64,000 bases of DNA from Marinobacter sp. ANT_B65 (lineage in GTDB: Bacteria > Pseudomonadota > Gammaproteobacteria > Pseudomonadales > Oleiphilaceae), in NCBI RefSeq assembly GCF_002407605.1, contig NZ_NXGV01000001.1, forward strand, positions 804,895 to 868,894. The letters run 5' to 3'. Below are positions 39,157 through 49,767 of this stretch, piece by piece. The stretch's first letter is position 1. Every line of letters starts with the position of its first letter. The position numbers and the translations under genes were made by a program. The notes beneath the pieces are model-generated. The model was not told the DNA's origin. It saw only the letters and a program-made list of their open reading frames with translations, and did no database searches.

Positions 39157-39187
39157 GATATTATTTTGTTTATCTATAAGTAATATC
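39157..39187. promoter_or_regulatory. LysR-type palindromic operator between pycA and its regulator
   Basis: GATATTATTT (39157-39166), 11 bases, AAGTAATATC (39178-39187); nine of ten positions are inverted matches. It lies 27 bases before the LysR gene and 74 before pycA, the expected place for autorepression and pyc activation. Confidence 0.6.
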
Positions 39188-39214
39188 TTATGAATAAAAA
39201 CAGGAAGGAATGCT

Positions 39215-40156
39215 ATGCCCCTGAGTATCCAGAAACTGGCCAGTCGCCTGACGTTCAGACAGCTTCAGGTGTTCAAGGCTGTTAATGATCTGAAAAGCTA
39301 CAGCAAGGCAGGGGAGATGCTTGGGCTGACCCAGCCGGCCGTTAGCAGTCAGGTACGCCACCTTGAGCAGGCTCTGGGTCTGCCGATGTTTGAGTATGTC
39401 GGGCGTAAGCTCTATTGCACTGCAGCGGGCGAGGAAATGGCAGCTTGTGTGCGTTCGGTGTTCCGTGAGCTGGAGCGGGTACAAAACAGTCTGGCTGCGC
39501 TGGAGGGGCAAGTGGCAGGGGAGTTAAGGCTGGTGGCGGTTAATACCGCTCAGTATGTGGTGCCCTATATGCTAAGCGCTTTTCTGCAACTGAACCCTCA
39601 GGTGACAGTGTCAGTGGCGGTTGTTAACCGGGCGGCGGCTCTCCAGCGACTGAATGATAACGAAGATGACCTGGTGATTATGGGTATGGTTCCGGCGGAA
39701 CGGCCTCTGGCTTCGCTGCCATTTCTGGATAACGAGCTGGTCCCGGTAGTACCCAGTGGCCACCCGTTACTCCAGCAGCAGAATGTGACCGCTCAGGAGT
39801 TTCTGGATAGTGGGTTGTTGGTACGGGAAAGCGGTTCAGGTAGTCGGCTGGCTCTGGAGCTGCATTGCCAGGATCAGCGCTTACGGGCAAAGCCGGGCAT
39901 TGAGCTGGGCTCTAATGACGCTCTGAAGCATGCGGTTCTGGCAGGGCTGGGCGTGGCCGTTTTGCCAAAGCTGGGGGTGGCGTCGGAGCTCGCTTTGGGC
40001 AGCTTGCACATCCTGGATATCAAGGGGTTTCCGCTGAGAAGGAGCTGGTGTGTAGTCTACCCGCAGGCTCGGCACCCTACGCCGGCCATGCGGGCATTTA
40101 TTGATTACGTTCAGCAGAACATCCGTCAGTTTGAGACGATGTTCCTTAACCCTTGA
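39215..40156 (+). CDS. LysR-family regulator, probable PycR
   Basis: A 313-residue LysR regulator. The N-terminal winged helix reads [20 protein letters not shown] then [20 protein letters not shown], followed by an effector domain. It is divergent from pycA, the same arrangement as the PycR regulator of pyruvate carboxylase in P. aeruginosa. It probably controls pycAB-can and itself through the palindrome at 39157-39187. Its 3' end overlaps the 3' end of convergent gatB by 11 bases. SD AGGAAGGA precedes ATG 39215. Confidence 0.88.
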   Translation: MPLSIQKLASRLTFRQLQVFKAVNDLKSYSKAGEMLGLTQPAVSSQVRHLEQALGLPMFEYVGRKLYCTAAGEEMAACVRSVFRELERVQNSLAALEGQVAGELRLVAVNTAQYVVPYMLSAFLQLNPQVTVSVAVVNRAAALQRLNDNEDDLVIMGMVPAERPLASLPFLDNELVPVVPSGHPLLQQQNVTAQEFLDSGLLVRESGSGSRLALELHCQDQRLRAKPGIELGSNDALKHAVLAGLGVAVLPKLGVASELALGSLHILDIKGFPLRRSWCVVYPQARHPTPAMRAFIDYVQQNIRQFETMFLNP

Positions 40157-41597
40157 GCTTTTTCAGCAGAATTTCGTTGAAAAGCTTCGGATTGCCTTGC
40201 CCTTTAGAAGCCTTCATCAAAGGCCCCATAAAGCCGCCAAGCATCTTCTTCTGCTTTTTCGGATCGGTTTCCTGCTGATACTGCGTTACCTGGTCAGGCA
40301 TGTTTGCCAGAACCTCATCAACCATCTGTTCCAGTGCGCCAGTATCCGAAACCTGTTTCAGGCCTTGTGATTCGATGATGGCATCGGCATTGTCGCCTTC
40401 GCCACTCCAGAGTACTTCGAATACCTTTTTTGCACCGGATGACGAAACGGTGTTATCAGCAATGCGCGTAACCAGCTGGCCCAGCTGTGTACCGGTAATA
40501 GGTGCCTGAGTGACCGTTTTATCTTCCGCGTTGAGACGGGCAGAGAATTCGCCCAGCACCCAGTTCGCCGCCAGTTTCGGGTCTTTGCCGTGGCTGGCGG
40601 TTTCTTCGAAAAAGCCTGCAAGCCGGGCGTCCGCACTAAGCAGACCAGCGTCGTAATCATTCAGGCCAAACTGCTCTTTGAAGCGGGCTTTGCGGTCGTC
40701 TGGCAGTTCTGGCAGCAGTATGCGGGCACTTTCAATAAAAGAGTCGTCTATCTCAACTGGCAGCAGGTCCGGGCAGGGGAAGTAGCGGTAATCGTTGGCT
40801 TCTTCCTTGCTGCGCATAGAGCGTGATTCATCACGATCGCCATTGTAAAGGCGTGTTTCCTGGATGATTCTGCCGCCGTCTTCCAGAATGTCCATCTGCC
40901 GTTCCACTTCGTGGGCGATGGCCTGCTCCATAAAGCGGAATGAGTTCAGGTTTTTGGTTTCGGTGCGGGTGCCAAGTTCGTCCGAGCCTTTGGGCTTGAG
41001 TGAAATGTTGACGTCAAAACGCAGGGAACCCTGGCTCATGTCACCGTCGCAAATGCCGATGGAGGATACCAGGCTGTGCAGTTTTTTGGCGAAGGCAACG
41101 GCCTCTTCCGCGCTGTTCATATCCGGCTCGGTAACAATTTCTATCAGCGGCGTGCCTGCACGGTTCAGGTCAATACCTGTCATGCCATGGAAGTCTTCGT
41201 GCAGGGATTTGCCGGCGTCTTCTTCCAGGTGGGCGTGATGAATGCGTACACGCTTGCTGCGGCCATCGGCCAGGTCAATATCCACAAAGCCCGGGCCAAC
41301 AATAGGGTGGTCCAGTTGTGTGGTCTGGTAGCCCTTGGGCAAATCCGGGTAGAAGTAGTTTTTACGGTCAAACACCGAGCGCCGGCCGATTTCCGCATTA
41401 ACTGCCAGGCCGAACATTACTGCGTAACGGAAGGCCTGTTCATTTGGCACAGGCAAGGTGCCCGGCATGGCCAGATCAACTGCGCTGGCCTGCGTATTGG
41501 GTTCGGCACCAAAAGCGGTGCTGGAGCCGGAAAAAATCTTGGTTTTGGTGGCAAGCTGAACATGAATTTCCAGCCCGATCACAATATCCCATTGCAT
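40146..41597 (-). CDS. gatB: Aspartyl/glutamyl-tRNA amidotransferase subunit B
   Basis: Kinase/tRNA-binding subunit of GatCAB, which converts misacylated Asp-tRNA-Asn or Glu-tRNA-Gln to the amide. 483 residues; start [20 protein letters not shown], then [16 protein letters not shown] and [12 protein letters not shown], with a C-terminal YqeY-like helical domain ([27 protein letters not shown]). 21 bases after gatA. The end overlaps the convergent LysR gene by 11 bases with no terminator. Confidence 0.96.
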   Translation of the reverse strand: MQWDIVIGLEIHVQLATKTKIFSGSSTAFGAEPNTQASAVDLAMPGTLPVPNEQAFRYAVMFGLAVNAEIGRRSVFDRKNYFYPDLPKGYQTTQLDHPIVGPGFVDIDLADGRSKRVRIHHAHLEEDAGKSLHEDFHGMTGIDLNRAGTPLIEIVTEPDMNSAEEAVAFAKKLHSLVSSIGICDGDMSQGSLRFDVNISLKPKGSDELGTRTETKNLNSFRFMEQAIAHEVERQMDILEDGGRIIQETRLYNGDRDESRSMRSKEEANDYRYFPCPDLLPVEIDDSFIESARILLPELPDDRKARFKEQFGLNDYDAGLLSADARLAGFFEETASHGKDPKLAANWVLGEFSARLNAEDKTVTQAPITGTQLGQLVTRIADNTVSSSGAKKVFEVLWSGEGDNADAIIESQGLKQVSDTGALEQMVDEVLANMPDQVTQYQQETDPKKQKKMLGGFMGPLMKASKGQGNPKLFNEILLKKLKG

Positions 41598-41618
41598 AAA
41601 CGTTCTCCTGGTTCGGGC

Positions 41619-43076
41619 TTACTGGGGAAGCTTCTGGTGCCAGTCAGTGACTTGCTGGAACTGATGGGCTGCATTCAGCAGACGGGCTTCGTCAAAATAG
41701 TTGCCGATAATCTGCAGCCCGACCGGCAGTCCGTCCACAAAACCTGCCGGTACCGACATGGCAGGTACGCCAGCCAGGTTTACAGCGATAGTGAAAATAT
41801 CTTCCAGATACATGGTTACCGGGTCGCTGGTTTTCTCGCCCTGCACAAATGCGGGTGAGGGTGATACCGGGCTCATCAGTACGTCCACGTCTTTGAACGC
41901 GGTGATGAAATCCTGCTGAATCAGCCGGCGCACTTTCTGGGCTTTCAGATAATAGGCGTCAAAGTAGCCAGCTGAGAGCGCATAAGTACCTACCAGAATA
42001 CGGCGTTTTACCTCGCCGCCGAAGCCTTCGGCACGGGTGCGGGTGTAAAGATCGTTGAGATCCTGCGGGTCCTCACAGCGGTAGCCGTACCTTACCCCGT
42101 CAAAGCGCGACAGGTTGGCTGAGGCCTCGGCAGGCGCAATAACGTAATAAGCGGCAATAGCCAGCTTCGCATGGGGCAGCGACACTTCTTTCACGGTCGC
42201 GCCCAGCTTTTCGTATTCCTTGACGGCGTTGCGTACCTGTTCTTCCATCGCGGGGCTTAGCTGGTCTGAGAAGTATTCCTTTGGCAGCCCGATGCGCAGG
42301 CCTTTCAGGGGCTCGTTCAGAGTCGCAGTGTAATCCGGCACGGCGCGGTCAGCGGATGTGGAATCTTTCGGGTCAAATCCAGCCATTATATTCAGCATCA
42401 GAGCGTTGTCTTCCGCTGTGCGCGCCATGGTGCCGCCCTGATCAAGGCTGGAAGCAAAGGCGATCATGCCGTAGCGGGAAACTCTGCCATAGGTGGGCTT
42501 CAGCCCTGTGATACCGCACAGCGCTGCCGGCTGGCGAATAGAGCCCCCGGTGTCAGTAGCTGTGGCTGCCGGTACAAGGCGGGCAGCAATGGCTGCTGCG
42601 GAGCCGCCGGAGGAACCACCGGGAACGCGCTTTCCGCTGCCACTCAGGCCCCAGGGATTAGTCACCGGGCCATAGAAGCTGGATTCGTTGGATGAGCCCA
42701 TGGCGAACTCGTCCATATTGGTTTTGCCCAGGCACACTGCGCCGGCTGCACGGAAATTGGCGGCTACTGTGGCGTCGTAAGGTGGGACAAAATTGGCCAG
42801 CATCTTCGAACCGGCGGTGGTGGTTACGCCGTTGGTGCAGAAAATATCCTTGTGGGCAAAAGGTACGCCGGTCCAGGGGCCGGCATTGCCGGCTGCACGC
42901 TGTTCGTCAGCGGATTTGGCATCGGCCATAGCCTGATCTTCGGTGACGGTGATGAAGCTGTTGTACTGGCTGTCTTCGGCCTTGATGCGATCGAGGAACT
43001 CACGGGTCAGTTCCACGCTTGAAATCTTGCCACCTTCCAGTTGTCGGGAAAGCTCTGCTACGGATTTGTTATGCAT
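41619..43076 (-). CDS. gatA: Aspartyl/glutamyl-tRNA amidotransferase subunit A
   Basis: Amidase-signature subunit that releases ammonia from glutamine for GatB. 485 residues from ATG 43076; a TTG two codons earlier is also in frame. Catalytic Lys lies in [13 protein letters not shown], the cis-Ser and nucleophile Ser in [13 protein letters not shown] and [12 protein letters not shown]. Middle gene of gatC-gatA-gatB, 29 bases after gatC. Confidence 0.96.
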   Translation of the reverse strand: MHNKSVAELSRQLEGGKISSVELTREFLDRIKAEDSQYNSFITVTEDQAMADAKSADEQRAAGNAGPWTGVPFAHKDIFCTNGVTTTAGSKMLANFVPPYDATVAANFRAAGAVCLGKTNMDEFAMGSSNESSFYGPVTNPWGLSGSGKRVPGGSSGGSAAAIAARLVPAATATDTGGSIRQPAALCGITGLKPTYGRVSRYGMIAFASSLDQGGTMARTAEDNALMLNIMAGFDPKDSTSADRAVPDYTATLNEPLKGLRIGLPKEYFSDQLSPAMEEQVRNAVKEYEKLGATVKEVSLPHAKLAIAAYYVIAPAEASANLSRFDGVRYGYRCEDPQDLNDLYTRTRAEGFGGEVKRRILVGTYALSAGYFDAYYLKAQKVRRLIQQDFITAFKDVDVLMSPVSPSPAFVQGEKTSDPVTMYLEDIFTIAVNLAGVPAMSVPAGFVDGLPVGLQIIGNYFDEARLLNAAHQFQQVTDWHQKLPQ

Positions 43077-43105
43077 GTTCAATCCTGATGATGTGGTTCG
43101 TCAGA

Positions 43106-43393
43106 TCACTCAATAACGCGGGGTACGAGATAGAGGCCATTTTCGGTAGCTGGTGCAATAGCCTGAAAAGCCTCGCGCTGATTGCTCTCGGTTACTTCAT
43201 CCGGACGCAAGCGCTGAACCGCATCCAGCGGGTGAGCCAGCGGTTCGACGTTATCGGTATCGGCGGCAGTGAGCTGGTCAACCAGGCTGAGGATGTTGCC
43301 CAGGTCTTTCTCCAGTGCCGGTATCTGCTCTTCGTCGAGACGAATACGGGCCAGCACGGCGACTTTTTCAATGTCTTCGCGGGAAATGGTCAC
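43106..43393 (-). CDS. gatC: Aspartyl/glutamyl-tRNA amidotransferase subunit C
   Basis: Small 95-residue linker that holds GatA and GatB together. Typical start [20 protein letters not shown] and C-terminal LRPDEVTES plus [12 protein letters not shown]. First gene of the gatCAB operon. In pseudomonads gatC faces mreB directly; here a channel gene lies in between. Confidence 0.94.
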   Translation of the reverse strand: MTISREDIEKVAVLARIRLDEEQIPALEKDLGNILSLVDQLTAADTDNVEPLAHPLDAVQRLRPDEVTESNQREAFQAIAPATENGLYLVPRVIE

Positions 43394-43524
43394 GTTGACT
43401 CCAAAGTATAAAACAGCGTTTTTATGAAGGCCGTTATGGTAACAGATTCACGGCTGTGCGGGAGAGTTGAGGGTGGAGGATACTTCAGTCTGTGTGTCAG
43501 TCATGAATCTCATGGAATCGGAGC

Positions 43525-44898
43525 TCATTCAATTGGCCGGGTATCATCCAGAAGGTCTTTGACTGCGGTGTCACTGCGCTCTTCACGTACTTGTCTCGAT
43601 ATATTGGTGTCCGGGCGAACATCCAGTATATCGTCTGCTGGGGGCGCGGAAGCCGGCGAAGCTGTAACTGTGCCAGTCTCCGTTCTTGAGGCTTTCGCAG
43701 GGGGTTTGGGCGCCTCCATTGTGGCCGGCGTTACTGGTGACTGGTCGAAACGCAGCCGGTAAATGGGCTCCGGTAAGGTAAAGCCCTGGGATTCCAGTGC
43801 ATTCTTGGCGGCGCGAATGGAAAGGCTGCGGGCTTTGCCGTAGTCCGATTCGCGCTGGTCAATCCAGGCCAGAAATTTAATCAGTATGTTCGAGTCGCCA
43901 ACGGAGTCGATGATTCCCTGGGGTTCGGGATACGCCAGTATCCAGTCCAGCCCCTGCAGCGCTGTCAGGCCAGTCTGGATAGCCTGAGCCGGATCGTCTG
44001 CAGCGTCTACGCCGAGAACAAAATCAAAGCGGCGCTGGGGGTTGCGACTGTAATTCAGAATAACAGCCCTGAAGACTGTCGAGTTGGGAATGCGCAAGTG
44101 GTTGCCGTCCAGTGTCATCAGCACGGTCGAGCGCGATGTCAGCCGGACGACAACGCCTTCGTATTCGTTGATAGCTACATGCTCCTGCGCACGAAAAGGC
44201 TGGCGGATACTCAGCATGATGCTGGAAATGTAATTTTCCATGGAATCTTTGACGGCAAAACTGATGGCCAGGCCCAATACGCCTGCGCCGCCCAGCAATG
44301 TGCCCATCAGTGCTGTGGCTCCGAGAATGTTCAGGGCAAGAAGCAAGCCTAAAAGCAAGGTTGTCAGCCTGACAGCATGCCCCGCCAGTTCCGCCAGGAA
44401 CGGGTTTTCGGTTAACCGAGACCAGAGCTGGTTGTGGCTCGCCAGACGGTGTCCTGTGAAGGCCACTATGACAAAAACACTGAGTGCCACCAGCAATAGT
44501 GGCAGGGCTCTTACCCAGCCGTGTAAGGTATTTTGCAGGGAATCCCAGAGGGGGTTCAGGTTGTCTTGCAGGCCCAGGGTGCGCACGATCCTGTCATCAA
44601 CTGCAATGGTGCCCTCCACTCGACCGGCAAGTTTCAGGGCCCGTTGCGCCTGGGATTCATTGGCAACTTGCCCTGTCAGCGATACCACGCCGCTGTCAAC
44701 ATTCACCTGCAGAGCCTCGAAGTGCGGAATCTGGTTAAAAATGCTGGAAATGCGCCCGGCGATCAGGACATCACTGTCAGATCCGGGGTTCAGGGAGATT
44801 GTGCCTGTTGGTTCGGACTCGTTCTGCTGGGCCTGAGTTGAGGTGGGAATCCCCGCAGAGACAATTAATACCAAAGCCAATAATAAATTGCAGGACAT
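43525..44898 (-). CDS. Mechanosensitive channel protein with N-terminal BON domain
   Basis: A 457-residue protein. A signal peptide (cleavage likely after TSTQA) is followed by a periplasmic BON domain (about 35-105; VNVDSGVVSLTGQVAN), three membrane helices (about 130-235), and an MscS pore and beta domain with GVLGLAISFAVKDSMENYIS and FRAQEHVAINEYEGVV. The last 70 residues are Pro/Ala/Thr/Asp-rich and probably cytosolic. It should open under osmotic downshock. The start at ATG 44898 has AGGA upstream; the TTG at 44946 would spoil the signal peptide. Confidence 0.87.
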   Translation of the reverse strand: MSCNLLLALVLIVSAGIPTSTQAQQNESEPTGTISLNPGSDSDVLIAGRISSIFNQIPHFEALQVNVDSGVVSLTGQVANESQAQRALKLAGRVEGTIAVDDRIVRTLGLQDNLNPLWDSLQNTLHGWVRALPLLLVALSVFVIVAFTGHRLASHNQLWSRLTENPFLAELAGHAVRLTTLLLGLLLALNILGATALMGTLLGGAGVLGLAISFAVKDSMENYISSIMLSIRQPFRAQEHVAINEYEGVVVRLTSRSTVLMTLDGNHLRIPNSTVFRAVILNYSRNPQRRFDFVLGVDAADDPAQAIQTGLTALQGLDWILAYPEPQGIIDSVGDSNILIKFLAWIDQRESDYGKARSLSIRAAKNALESQGFTLPEPIYRLRFDQSPVTPATMEAPKPPAKASRTETGTVTASPASAPPADDILDVRPDTNISRQVREERSDTAVKDLLDDTRPIE

Positions 44899-46269
<1,371 letters not shown>

Positions 46270-46316
46270 TCCTTTGGGGAGGGATCGTTATTAAAACCAT
46301 TTTTGTCCAGGGGCCA

Positions 46317-47168
46317 ATGCCCGGTCTTCGGCTCCTGCTGGTAATTATTGTATCGGCGACACTGATTGTTGCCGACCAGCATTACGACCGTCTCACGCCT
46401 GTACGAAGTACTCTGGCAACCGGCCTTACTCCTGTTTACTGGCTTGGCAATGCGCCTTATCAGTTCAGTGACTGGGTTGTCAGCCTGTTTACCACCCGCG
46501 AAGATGTGAAGCAGGAAAATGAAGACCTGAAAGCCCGCCTGCTCATTCTTGAGCGGAGGGCCCTCAAGTACGCCGCTCTGGCCTCTGAAAATAATGAACT
46601 CCGCCGTCTGATGAATTCCTCTGAGCTTCTCGATGACCGGGTTATCGTCAGCCAGGTGGTGAGTGTTTCGCCGGATCCGTATTCACACGAAATTATTATC
46701 AATAAAGGTCGCAGTGATGGCCTGCAGGTCGGGCAGGCCATACTGGATGCTCATGGTTTGATGGGGCAGGTAGTACAGACCAGTCAGGTGACCTCTCGTG
46801 TACTCCTTGTTTCCGACAGCAGTCATGCGGTTCCGGTTGAAGTGGTGCGAAACGGGCTGCGGGCCATTCTTCTGGGTACTGGAGATTCAGCGACGCTTGA
46901 TCTGGTCCACGTGCCGGATACGGCTGATATCCGTGAAGGGGACCTGCTTGTCAGTTCGGGTCTTGGCGGGCGTTTTCCGAGAGGGTATCCGGTTGCCGAA
47001 GTCAGTCTGATCAATAAAGAGCCGGGAGAACCTTTTGTATCGATCCAGGCTACGCCCAAGGCACAGCTCAATCAAAGCCGCCTGGTACTCGTGGTTTTCC
47101 CTCCAAAGGATGGGGCTCCCGCACTTCCCGCTACCAATAATGACCAGGTTCCGGAGGGGCAGGGCTGA
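46317..47168 (+). CDS. mreC: Rod shape-determining protein MreC
   Basis: Inner-membrane bitopic protein that links MreB to the elongation machinery. One N-terminal membrane helix (LRLLLVIIVSATLIVA), a coiled coil (KQENEDLKARLLILERRALK), then the periplasmic beta domain. 283 residues from ATG 46317. The true start may be nine codons upstream at an ATT (46290): a strong GGGGAGGG lies seven bases before it and the extra IKTIFVQGP resembles MreC N-termini of pseudomonads. The stop overlaps the mreD start by one base (TGATG). Confidence 0.93.
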   Translation: MPGLRLLLVIIVSATLIVADQHYDRLTPVRSTLATGLTPVYWLGNAPYQFSDWVVSLFTTREDVKQENEDLKARLLILERRALKYAALASENNELRRLMNSSELLDDRVIVSQVVSVSPDPYSHEIIINKGRSDGLQVGQAILDAHGLMGQVVQTSQVTSRVLLVSDSSHAVPVEVVRNGLRAILLGTGDSATLDLVHVPDTADIREGDLLVSSGLGGRFPRGYPVAEVSLINKEPGEPFVSIQATPKAQLNQSRLVLVVFPPKDGAPALPATNNDQVPEGQG

Positions 47169-47644
47169 TGTTATCTGTAATCAGTTACCCGGTGTTTGTG
47201 TTGTCAGTGCTTGTGTCGCTGGTGCTAAGCATCTCCCTGTTTCCTGTGGGCTGGTATGAGTTCCGGCCTGAATGGCTTGGCTTGATTGTGTTCTATTGGA
47301 CGTTCCGGGCCCCGGCGCAGTTCGGCATTCTGTTTGCCTGGTGCCTCGGCTTGTTACTTGATGTACTTGAAGCTACGCCCTTGGGTGTCAATGCGCTGGC
47401 GATGGGACTTATCGCGTTTCTGGTTTTTACCATTCACCAGAGGCTGCGCATGTATCCCATGCCGCAACAGTGCGTTATGGTCTTTCTTCTGCTGGGTATC
47501 AATCAGATGCTGGTGCACTTCCTGAAACAGATGCTGGGAGGCGAAGATGCAGGTTTCAGTTATCTGTGGCCTGCACTGACCAGCGCCCTGGTATGGCCCT
47601 TGTTTTCCATTCTGATGGACAACATTAACAGGAAGATGGGATAG
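47168..47644 (+). CDS. mreD: Rod shape-determining protein MreD
   Basis: A 158-residue integral inner-membrane protein with about five hydrophobic helices, for example [20 protein letters not shown] and [20 protein letters not shown]. The latter contains the LGLLLDVL...PLG pattern typical of MreD. Works with MreC, MreB and RodA/PBP2. Start overlaps the mreC stop by one base. Confidence 0.93.
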   Translation: MLSVISYPVFVLSVLVSLVLSISLFPVGWYEFRPEWLGLIVFYWTFRAPAQFGILFAWCLGLLLDVLEATPLGVNALAMGLIAFLVFTIHQRLRMYPMPQQCVMVFLLLGINQMLVHFLKQMLGGEDAGFSYLWPALTSALVWPLFSILMDNINRKMG

Positions 47645-47646
47645 CC

Positions 47647-48249
47647 ATGGGGTCTATTATTCTCGCCTCTGCCTCGCCCCGCCGCTCAGAGTTGCTTGAG
47701 CAGATTGGCGTTGAATTCTCCGTGCAGCCCGCTCATATCGATGAAACACCCCGATCTGCTGAGATGCCTGGTGATTACGTTGAACGTCTGGCCCGGGAGA
47801 AAGCGCTCGCGGTTGCTGTCGACTTCCCCGGCAAACTCGTTCTTGGTTCAGACACATCTGTGATACTGGAGAATGCCATTCTTGGCAAACCGGCTGATGA
47901 GCATGAAGCCAGATCCATCCTGGCTGAACTGTCTGGAACTACTCATCAGGTCATGACCGCCATTGCACTGGCGCAGGACGGGCACTGTGAATCTCGCCTG
48001 GTGACTACAGAGGTGAGCTTCCGTTCCCTGTCTCCGGCTGAAATTGCTGCCTACGTGGCCACGGGAGAGCCCATGGACAAAGCCGGAAGTTATGGAATTC
48101 AAGGCCTTGGTGGTATTTTTGTTCAAGAACTTAAAGGCAGTTACAGTGCGGTAGTGGGCCTGCCATTGCAGGAAACAGCTGTTTTACTGGCCAATGCAGG
48201 CTGCCCTGTATGGAAATACTGGCCAAGTAGTCGGGAGAGCCAATCATGA
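47647..48249 (+). CDS. Maf-family nucleotide pyrophosphatase
   Basis: A 200-residue cytosolic Maf protein (YhdE-type), which hydrolyses non-standard or pyrimidine nucleoside triphosphates. Motifs: [17 protein letters not shown] at the N-terminus, AREKALAVA, and [19 protein letters not shown], with a closing [11 protein letters not shown]. Two bases after mreD and overlapping rng by four (ATGA), the classic mreBCD-maf-rng order. Confidence 0.93.
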   Translation: MGSIILASASPRRSELLEQIGVEFSVQPAHIDETPRSAEMPGDYVERLAREKALAVAVDFPGKLVLGSDTSVILENAILGKPADEHEARSILAELSGTTHQVMTAIALAQDGHCESRLVTTEVSFRSLSPAEIAAYVATGEPMDKAGSYGIQGLGGIFVQELKGSYSAVVGLPLQETAVLLANAGCPVWKYWPSSRESQS

Positions 48250-49727
48250 GCGAAGAAATCCTGATCAATGTAACGCCGGTTGAAACCCGGGTCGCGCTGG
48301 TTGAGAACGGTATGCTGCAGGAAGCCTATATTGAGCGTGCCAGCCGCAAGGGTATTGTCGGTAATATCTACAAAGGCAAGGTAGTGCGCGTGCTTCCCGG
48401 TATGGAGGCCGCATTTGTAGACATAGGCCTTGAGAGGGCAGCCTTTATCCATGCCTCCGATGTTGTCTCAAACCAGGCCGCCGCAACAGAGGCCGGTGAC
48501 GGCCCGAAAACCGTTCCGGACATCCGTACCTTGCTGCGAGAAGGGCAGTCATTGGTGGTGCAGGTAACCAAGGATCCCATCGGAACAAAAGGTGCCCGAC
48601 TTACTACCCAGCTTTCTATTCCATCCCGTTACCTGGTTTTCATGCCTGATGTCAGTCACGTAGGTATTTCCCAGCGAATTGAAGACGAGACTGAACGCAG
48701 TCGATTAAAAGCGCTCGTTGAGAAAGGCGCGGCAGCGCATGCTGATGTGCAGGGCGGATATATTATCCGCACGGCAGCTGAAGCCGCATCGGAAGAAGAC
48801 CTGATGGCTGATATGAGCTACCTGCATCGCCTCAGTCAGTCCATACATGACCGGATTGATAAGGTTCAGGCACCTGCAGCTGTTTACAAGGATTTGCCTC
48901 TGTTTATCCGTACCATACGGGACCTCATACGGCCACAAACTGAAAAGGTGCGTATCGACAGCCGCGAAAGCCATCAGCGGGTTATGGAGTTTGTCGGAGA
49001 GTTTGTTACCGAGTTTGCCGACAAGGTGGAATATTATCCGGGTGAGCGGCCGATTTTCGACCTCTATTCAGTGGAAGATGAGATTCAGAGGGCGCTTAGC
49101 CGCAAGGTTCAGCTAAAGTCTGGTGGCTATGTGATCATCGATCAGACCGAAGCCATGACCACCATTGATATCAACACTGGCGCATTTGTGGGTCATCGTA
49201 ACCTGGAAGAAACCATTTTCAAGACCAACCTGGAAGCGGCCCGGGCGATCAGTCGTCAGTTGAGGCTGCGTAATCTGGGCGGAATCATCATTATCGATTT
49301 TATAGATATGGAGGATGTCGAGCATCAGCGCCAGGTTCATCGCATGCTGGAAAAGATGCTCGAAAGGGACCACGCCAAAACCAAAATTACCGGTGTTTCA
49401 GAGCTGGGCCTCGTGGAAATGACCCGGAAGCGGACCACGGAGAGCCTTGGCCAGGTACTGTGTGAACCTTGCCCTATCTGTGATGGTCGGGGGTTTCTGA
49501 AAACCAGTGAGACAGTGTGTTTCGAGATTTTCCGGGAGATCCTCCGGGTTAACCGCGCCTACGATGCCGAAAACTATCTGGTGATGGCTTCCCAGAGCGT
49601 AGTTGACCGCCTGCTTGATGAGGAATCCGATAACGTAGCGGACCTTGAAACTTTTATAGCCAAGACTGTCCGTTTTCAGGTGGAGCCCTTTTATAGCCAG
49701 GAGCAGTACGATGTTGTTTTGCTATGA
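48246..49727 (+). CDS. rng: Ribonuclease G
   Basis: Endoribonuclease for 16S rRNA 5' maturation and mRNA decay. The 493-residue protein has an S1 domain ([20 protein letters not shown]), the DNase-I-like catalytic part with [14 protein letters not shown] and [17 protein letters not shown], and the zinc-link [12 protein letters not shown]. It lacks the long C-terminal scaffold of RNase E. Translationally coupled to maf. Confidence 0.96.
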   Translation: MSEEILINVTPVETRVALVENGMLQEAYIERASRKGIVGNIYKGKVVRVLPGMEAAFVDIGLERAAFIHASDVVSNQAAATEAGDGPKTVPDIRTLLREGQSLVVQVTKDPIGTKGARLTTQLSIPSRYLVFMPDVSHVGISQRIEDETERSRLKALVEKGAAAHADVQGGYIIRTAAEAASEEDLMADMSYLHRLSQSIHDRIDKVQAPAAVYKDLPLFIRTIRDLIRPQTEKVRIDSRESHQRVMEFVGEFVTEFADKVEYYPGERPIFDLYSVEDEIQRALSRKVQLKSGGYVIIDQTEAMTTIDINTGAFVGHRNLEETIFKTNLEAARAISRQLRLRNLGGIIIIDFIDMEDVEHQRQVHRMLEKMLERDHAKTKITGVSELGLVEMTRKRTTESLGQVLCEPCPICDGRGFLKTSETVCFEIFREILRVNRAYDAENYLVMASQSVVDRLLDEESDNVADLETFIAKTVRFQVEPFYSQEQYDVVLL

Positions 49728-49767
49728 TCCCGGAGCGGATTACCGGCGCAGGGTGTGACAGATAGCG

